Shown: positions 22,408-25,444 of the stretch, piece after piece
Layout of the letters: each line of letters starts with the position of its first letter
Position numbering within the stretch: position 1 is the first letter of the stretch
Source: a virus
Length of the DNA: 25,444 nucleotides
Direction: 5' to 3' (one strand)
IMG/VR virus record: IMGVR_UViG_3300046167_000115
Span: 1-25,444 of that record
Position numbers and translations under genes: made by a program
Notes under the pieces: model-generated
What the model was told of the DNA's origin: nothing
The model's database searches: none
The model's input: the letters and a program-made list of their open reading frames with translations, nothing else

Positions 22408-22444
22408 GGGTCGGCGCAGACGAGGGAGGAAACCGCGCCGACCC
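22408..22444 (-). promoter_or_regulatory. Perfect GC-rich hairpin between ssDNA-binding protein and primase
   Basis: GGGTCGGCGC (plus 22408-22417) and GCGCCGACCC (22435-22444) are exact complements with a 17-base loop. The 88-base gap 22372-22459 holds no gene. No T-tract follows on the minus strand, so termination is unlikely to be efficient. It could be an operator, an attenuator or an mRNA-stability hairpin protecting the ssDNA-binding-protein transcript. Confidence 0.65.
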
Positions 22445-22459
22445 TTCTTATGCTAATGC

Positions 22460-23032
22460 TTAGAACTCGTCGTCCGCACTAGCGACAGGCTGCGGCAAAG
22501 AGGGAGTTTCCGCGCCTGTATCTTCGTTGTCGTCCAGTTCGGACGGACGGTCAACCCAACTGACAATCTTGAGCGTCGGGATAGTCGTCGAGCCTTTACT
22601 ACCAACTTTAGTCGGCACAGCACCTGAGAACTCCACAACCGGGACTTGACCAGCCTTATCGCCAGCCGCTTCATAGTCGCTGTAAAGCTGGGCGATGCCC
22701 ATTGTTGCACCAGAACCATTTGTAGCCCACTCTGCTACTGGTTCTTCTTCACCAAACGCGGATTTGCTCATAATGCAAACCTTAAACCCACGCTTCCACT
22801 GGCCTTCGCCATCAGGACGCGCTGCGGGTGCTTCTAAGCTGGCGTCCATCACCCATTCAGGTGCGCCACCCTCAGTAAACAAGCACCAGCCTGTTTTGAT
22901 GTTTGCAAGGTCAAAGACCGCCTTGCTCAAGTTGACCGCACCATCGCGGTTTGCCCAACTTGATGTTGAAGCCATATATTTTACATAAGGCTTATAATTT
23001 CCAGTGCCACCATTTCCTAAACTTAAAGGCAT
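22460..23032 (-). CDS. Phage ssDNA-binding-like protein, 190 aa
   Basis: This 190-residue protein begins MPLSLGNGGTGNYKPYVKYM and has VFDLANIKTGWCLFTEGGAP, KRGFKVCIMSKSAFGEEEPV, LYSDYEAAGDKAGQVPVVEF and a PTLKIVSWVDRPSEL strand. It ends in an acidic tip, DDEF. This pattern is widespread in marine siphophages beside primase and nuclease genes and is usually annotated as an ssDNA-binding protein. The acidic C-terminal tip fits partner recruitment, as in other SSBs. It lies between the nuclease and the primase-helicase. Function is inferred from pattern and position. Confidence 0.78.
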   Translation of the reverse strand: MPLSLGNGGTGNYKPYVKYMASTSSWANRDGAVNLSKAVFDLANIKTGWCLFTEGGAPEWVMDASLEAPAARPDGEGQWKRGFKVCIMSKSAFGEEEPVAEWATNGSGATMGIAQLYSDYEAAGDKAGQVPVVEFSGAVPTKVGSKGSTTIPTLKIVSWVDRPSELDDNEDTGAETPSLPQPVASADDEF

Positions 23033-23064
23033 TTTACATTTCTCTCTTTTGCATGAAGCCGTGA

Positions 23065-23487
23065 TTAAACCCCGAAGATGCGCTTGGCTTCACTACGCAT
23101 TATCGGGTCATTCCAGTAAAAGCTGGAATAGGATGGGGCGAAGATGCTGGCGAGTTCCCGCGCGTCATTCGACAACGATAGGAACGTCTCCATCTTCTTC
23201 ACCGTGACTTTATATTCTTCTAATATCTCTGCCGCCTCATCTTTATCGAGGTCATACACAGCAAACTTCTTTGGCGTGACGTAGCAGAACTTGATGTCAT
23301 AATCAGGCCGCATCGCTTGATACAGTGCGCCTTGCCGCTTGTGGTTATCCATTATTGCGCTGGGCAGTCTGCCAGTCGTCTTGAGGTCGATAGATAGATT
23401 GGGGTCGGTATAGCTAAAGTCATCGAACCCCATAATCTCGACCGGGGCAACCATCCAGCCGCAGCGATAGGCGCGTCTGTGTTGCAT
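23065..23487 (-). CDS. RecB/Cas4-like PD-(D/E)XK nuclease, C-terminal part
   Basis: This 140-residue frame holds the catalytic half: GFDDFSYTDPNLSIDLKTTG carries the first Asp and the DxK motif (ID-LKTT), then HKRQGALYQAM is the helical Q-x-x-x-Y motif of RecB-family nucleases, and YVTPKKFAVYDLD follows. The ATG at 23487 overlaps the stop of the preceding frame (TAATG), which could allow reinitiation. However, its first 17 residues do not fit the family, whereas another frame across 23489-23445 reads the expected NATQTRLSLRLDGCPVEI. The two parts therefore appear to be one 254-residue gene broken by two extra bases. Confidence 0.85.
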   Translation of the reverse strand: MQHRRAYRCGWMVAPVEIMGFDDFSYTDPNLSIDLKTTGRLPSAIMDNHKRQGALYQAMRPDYDIKFCYVTPKKFAVYDLDKDEAAEILEEYKVTVKKMETFLSLSNDARELASIFAPSYSSFYWNDPIMRSEAKRIFGV

Positions 23488-23831
23488 TAGGCTTGCCAAA
23501 TGGCTTTCATAGCTTCAATGCCATTGGTAACGTAACCAACAAGGTCTTCTCGCGCCTTGTCTCTGTCGCCGCCGTTTGTCAGCAACGCAGTATCTCTTGA
23601 GAACCGCTTGACAGCTAACTCAATGGCTTCTTCTACCGACAGCACCGCAAACTCGTCTGTCAAATATTGCTCGACACCATACTCAGCGGCTATGCCGCGC
23701 CACATGTTGACGTTGCTGCCACCTTTGATTTTCATCGGATAACGCAACAGCCACGCTGCCGGGTCTGTCCTAAACATATCAATGCTGCTGTAAGACAGGT
23801 GGCGTATGCCGTGTGCTTCGAACGCGCTCAT
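23487..23831 (-). CDS. RecB/Cas4-like PD-(D/E)XK nuclease, N-terminal part
   Basis: This 114-residue frame begins MSAFEAHGIRHLSYSSIDMF and has the N-terminal signature of the RecB/Cas4 nuclease fold: SYSSIDMFRTDPAAWLLRYP, then NMWRGIAAEYGVEQYLT, which holds the RG-x-x-x-E/H helix. It ends VTNGIEAMKAIWQA where family members continue. The ATG at 23831 has GGGAG upstream and overlaps the RusA stop (TAATG). Such nucleases process DNA ends in phage recombination. On its own this half lacks the catalytic motif. Confidence 0.85.
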   Translation of the reverse strand: MSAFEAHGIRHLSYSSIDMFRTDPAAWLLRYPMKIKGGSNVNMWRGIAAEYGVEQYLTDEFAVLSVEEAIELAVKRFSRDTALLTNGGDRDKAREDLVGYVTNGIEAMKAIWQA

Positions 23832-24190
23832 TATATATCTCCCTCTGCTCTCCAAATTGTGACATCGCAACCGTCGATGTCAGACCACATCATCGTGACC
23901 CTATTGGCAAGGCAATCGTCTGTGATGACCTTGCAATGCTGCAACACATCCATAACTGCCTTTGCCCTGTTATCAATGTCCATACGACGCTTGCTTGGCC
24001 GTCCGACAATGATTTCGATATTGAACGGATAGTCAATTTCTGGCCGTTGTTCTAATTCGAGTGCCAGCGTTACCTCAGCAATCCATTCAGTATATTTCTT
24101 GCTGCGATACATCCGTTTGCCAGATATGCGCCACAGGCGATTGACGCTTGGCGGTGTTGGCAGATGATAGCTGTAAATCTTATTTGCCAC
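23831..24190 (-). CDS. RusA-family Holliday junction resolvase
   Basis: The product, 119 residues from a GTG at 24190, shows the RusA pattern: LPTPPSVNRLWRISGKRMYR, a helical YTEWIAEVTLALELE, then PSKRRMDIDNRAKAVMDVLQ with the catalytic Asp cluster, HCKVITDD, and a final WRAEGDI. RusA dimers cut Holliday junctions formed in replication and recombination. The GTG is preferred because AAGG lies 7 bases upstream; two ATGs twelve and eleven codons earlier have no site and lie deep in the HTH gene. It overlaps the HTH gene by 11 bases and is coupled to the nuclease. Confidence 0.88.
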   Translation of the reverse strand: MANKIYSYHLPTPPSVNRLWRISGKRMYRSKKYTEWIAEVTLALELEQRPEIDYPFNIEIIVGRPSKRRMDIDNRAKAVMDVLQHCKVITDDCLANRVTMMWSDIDGCDVTIWRAEGDI

Positions 24191-24380
24191 GGTGCAACCT
24201 TGCGAAATCCATTGGGCTGACATCATTGTTTGTAACGTCCACCAGCTTCATTAGTGTATCAGGCCGGGGCATACGCTCACCAGAACGATACCGCGAAATA
24301 GCTGACCGACTGCAACCGACACGCTGTGCCATCTCGCCATCAGTCATGCCAGCCTTGTCCATCCACTCACTCAGACCCAT
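24180..24380 (-). CDS. Cro/C1-type helix-turn-helix regulator, 66 aa
   Basis: This 66-residue protein begins MGLSEWMDKAGMTDGEMAQR and carries a clear Cro/C1-type helix-turn-helix: MTDGEMAQRVGCSRSAISRY, then RSGERMPRPDTLMKLVDVTN. It has no dimerisation or cleavage domain, so it resembles a Cro-like repressor or an excisionase-type regulator more than a CI repressor. The ATG at 24380 overlaps the previous gene by 14 bases. It lies in the early region before the recombination genes, and may regulate them. Its operator is not identified. Confidence 0.85.
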   Translation of the reverse strand: MGLSEWMDKAGMTDGEMAQRVGCSRSAISRYRSGERMPRPDTLMKLVDVTNNDVSPMDFARLHRGK

Positions 24381-24510
24381 CGAAAGTCTCCACAATATGT
24401 TCGAGTTGCCAAGTTAGCTTCTCGACCAAGTCTTCATCTGTCGTGTTACCACGCATCCGTTTGGCATATGCAAGCGTTTGCCGCACTGCCTCTTTAAGGT
24501 CTTCATCCAT
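24367..24510 (-). CDS. Small acidic helical protein, 47 aa
   Basis: The frame reads MDEDLKEAVRQTLAYAKRMR, then GNTTDEDLVEKLTWQLEHIV and ETFDGSE. It is predicted to be two amphipathic helices separated by GNTTDE. The ATG at 24510 lies 8 bases inside the preceding gene, and the stop overlaps the HTH gene by 14 bases, a placement typical of real phage genes. There is no recognised domain. It might bind the HTH protein or another early factor, but no evidence shows this. Confidence 0.6.
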   Translation of the reverse strand: MDEDLKEAVRQTLAYAKRMRGNTTDEDLVEKLTWQLEHIVETFDGSE

Positions 24511-24766
24511 TATAGGTGTCCTCTGGCGTGCGCTTATCAAACTGGCGCACCAGCGTATTTAACTGGTCAATCATATTGACTGCTTGGTCGCGGTTTAGCG
24601 CAAAGCGTATATAGTCATTGCCTTCTGAGATACACAAGTCGGCAACAAACCTTGCATCACTGCAAGGCGACACATAACGCAACTGCGGCGGTGGTATATC
24701 CACAGGCTTTGCCTCGTTAGTTTCGATGGCAACCAACTCGCCATTCTCGTCATAATGTTCTTTCAT
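24503..24766 (-). CDS. Early hypothetical protein, 87 aa
   Basis: This 87-residue protein begins MKEHYDENGELVAIETNEAK, has a proline-rich linker (PVDIPPPQLR), then SDARFVADLCISEGNDYIRF and a helical ALNRDQAVNMIDQLNTLVRQ. The ATG at 24766 is preferred over one 14 codons upstream because it overlaps the previous stop exactly (ATGA), and the upstream codons lie in the neighbour. I recognise no family. A role in early host takeover is possible but unsupported. Confidence 0.7.
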   Translation of the reverse strand: MKEHYDENGELVAIETNEAKPVDIPPPQLRYVSPCSDARFVADLCISEGNDYIRFALNRDQAVNMIDQLNTLVRQFDKRTPEDTYNG

Positions 24767-25041
24767 TTTAACGCTCCAATGTTTGTTTCCATAACCGCAA
24801 ACAACCACAAAAAGAACACCACAACTGCAATGACTTCGGGCAGACGCTTAGTTGTTTCGCTTAATGGTTTTGCTTGCACCAATTCATACTGGCCATCTTG
24901 ATTGATTATGCCCAGCGTGTATTCCGGCTTTTGAAGTTCCCTGCGTTCAATGCGCTTCTGGCGTAGCTGTTCGCGCCTGCGCTCATTCTCGCGCATCTCT
25001 GCACACCAAAAGTCGTAAACAATTTGCTCTTTATTCTTCAT
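24763..25041 (-). CDS. Small protein with C-terminal membrane anchor, 92 aa
   Basis: The product begins MKNKEQIVYDFWCAEMRENE, continues with a strongly basic helix (RRREQLRQKRIERRELQKPE) and a short beta segment (YTLGIINQDGQYELVQA). It ends in one membrane segment (PEVIAVVVFFLWLFAVMETN, about residues 68-87). Tail-anchored layout suggests an inner-membrane protein with its bulk in the cytoplasm. It overlaps the previous gene by 11 bases. No family is recognised. Confidence 0.7.
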   Translation of the reverse strand: MKNKEQIVYDFWCAEMRENERRREQLRQKRIERRELQKPEYTLGIINQDGQYELVQAKPLSETTKRLPEVIAVVVFFLWLFAVMETNIGALK

Positions 25042-25255
25042 TGTCCACTCGCTTTAACAGTTCATATTTTGCGCGTTCCAAGAACCAGACAGCTTGTGGC
25101 AACGTGCCAAAGGTCACGGCTGTTACTTCGCGGCCTTCTTTATCAACGCCAGAAAGCACGAACCCATCCAGCCGACCCATCAGCACCATAAGCGTGGCAT
25201 CCGGGTCGGTGTCCTTATCTACTTCGCCACCAAATAAGTCGATAATGTCAGCCAT
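25031..25255 (-). CDS. Early hypothetical protein, 74 aa
   Basis: The product begins MADIIDLFGGEVDKDTDPDA and has a single alpha/beta region: LMVLMGRLDGFVLSGVDKEG, REVTAVTFGTLPQAVWFLER, then AKYELLKRVDNEE. The ATG at 25255 shares a base with the TAA of the upstream frame (TAATG). The C-terminal helix resembles small phage regulatory or accessory proteins, but no family is recognised. It is not membrane-bound. Confidence 0.75.
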   Translation of the reverse strand: MADIIDLFGGEVDKDTDPDATLMVLMGRLDGFVLSGVDKEGREVTAVTFGTLPQAVWFLERAKYELLKRVDNEE

Positions 25256-25444
25256 TACTGATACGGCCTTCTTTTAATTGTTGCGGTGGTGCTGGTTTCG
25301 TGGTCAACCCGCGCTTCATAAACTCTAAAATCGCGCAAATAATCTGCCACGCCCTGCTGCTTGCCTTCTGGCGTTTCAGCATAAATCTGCACGATGACAT
25401 AGCCACGCTCGCGCGGCATACGATAAATGATATATGGTTTACTC
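25255..25444 (-). CDS. Partial early hypothetical protein, N-terminus off the right edge
   Basis: The frame is open from the right edge to a TAA at 25257-25255. The 62 visible residues include SKPYIIYRMPRERGYVIVQI, then YAETPEGKQQGVADYLRDFR and VYEARVDHETSTTATIKRRP. It has a beta-helix-beta look with a basic tail, compatible with a small nucleic-acid-binding protein. The coupled junction with the next gene supports reality. The start lies outside the window. Confidence 0.6.
   Translation of the reverse strand, partial: SKPYIIYRMPRERGYVIVQIYAETPEGKQQGVADYLRDFRVYEARVDHETSTTATIKRRPYQ

Noticed and set aside
24191-24226. Earlier ATG starts for RusA
   Set aside because: They have no ribosome site and lie deep in the HTH gene; the GTG with AAGG upstream fits better.
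1-25444. tRNA genes, CRISPR array, integrase or attachment site
   Set aside because: No cloverleaf-like segment, regular spaced repeats or recombinase motif was seen on either strand. A lysogenic lifestyle cannot be supported from this window.

Overview
This window is a contiguous piece of a tailed, lambda-like siphophage (or prophage) genome. Every convincing gene lies on the minus strand, so transcription runs from base 25444 down to base 1. Genes are packed tightly with TAATG, ATGA or short overlaps. There is no integrase, tRNA, rRNA, CRISPR array or cellular housekeeping gene. The gene families resemble those of marine and alphaproteobacterial siphophages: a PrimPol-RepA type replicase, an RusA resolvase, a 'MPLSLGNGGTG...' ssDNA-binding protein, a GpA-type terminase, a DUF6950 tail protein and an S74 tail fibre. 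That host assignment is inference; the sequence has no direct host marker.

Layout in transcription order. (1) 25444-23831: early genes, mostly small unknowns, plus a Cro/C1-type HTH protein and RusA. (2) 23831-19996: replication and recombination, with a RecB/Cas4-like nuclease broken into two frames, an ssDNA-binding protein, a primase-polymerase/helicase and a small PD-(D/E)XK protein. A short intergenic region at 20413-20496 carries ATGAAGG repeats and a strong palindrome. (3) 19996-11290: an unknown protein, a gpZ-like minor tail protein placed unusually ahead of the terminase, small and large terminase, a small basic protein, a gpW-like protein, the portal, an 840-residue protein fusing two N-terminal domains, an S78 prohead protease and an HK97-type major capsid protein, a strong terminator, and a small protein. 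(4) 11289-1985: a tail operon in near-lambda order (FII, U, V, G, G-T, H, M, L, K, J, fibre). It includes a complete programmed -1 frameshift signal between G and T. (5) 1971-1: a lysis region with small membrane proteins (holin and spanin candidates), a restriction-endonuclease-like protein, an M15 peptidase endolysin, a terminator and further small proteins that run off the left edge.

The most notable observations are: the textbook -1 frameshift cassette at 9572-9615; the protease-capsid fusion with an in-frame internal ribosome site at 12855-12869, which could also release capsid protein alone; the repeat-plus-palindrome candidate origin; and a set of broken genes. The nuclease (twice), tape measure, gpL-like protein and S74 fibre are each interrupted, and every interruption is repaired by removing one C from a C-run on the coding strand. 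The repaired genes regain their expected C-termini and their TAATG/ATGA junctions. The central tail protein carries an in-frame TAA. The most economical explanation is recurrent single-base insertion errors in the sequence, but real mutations or recoding cannot be excluded from sequence alone.
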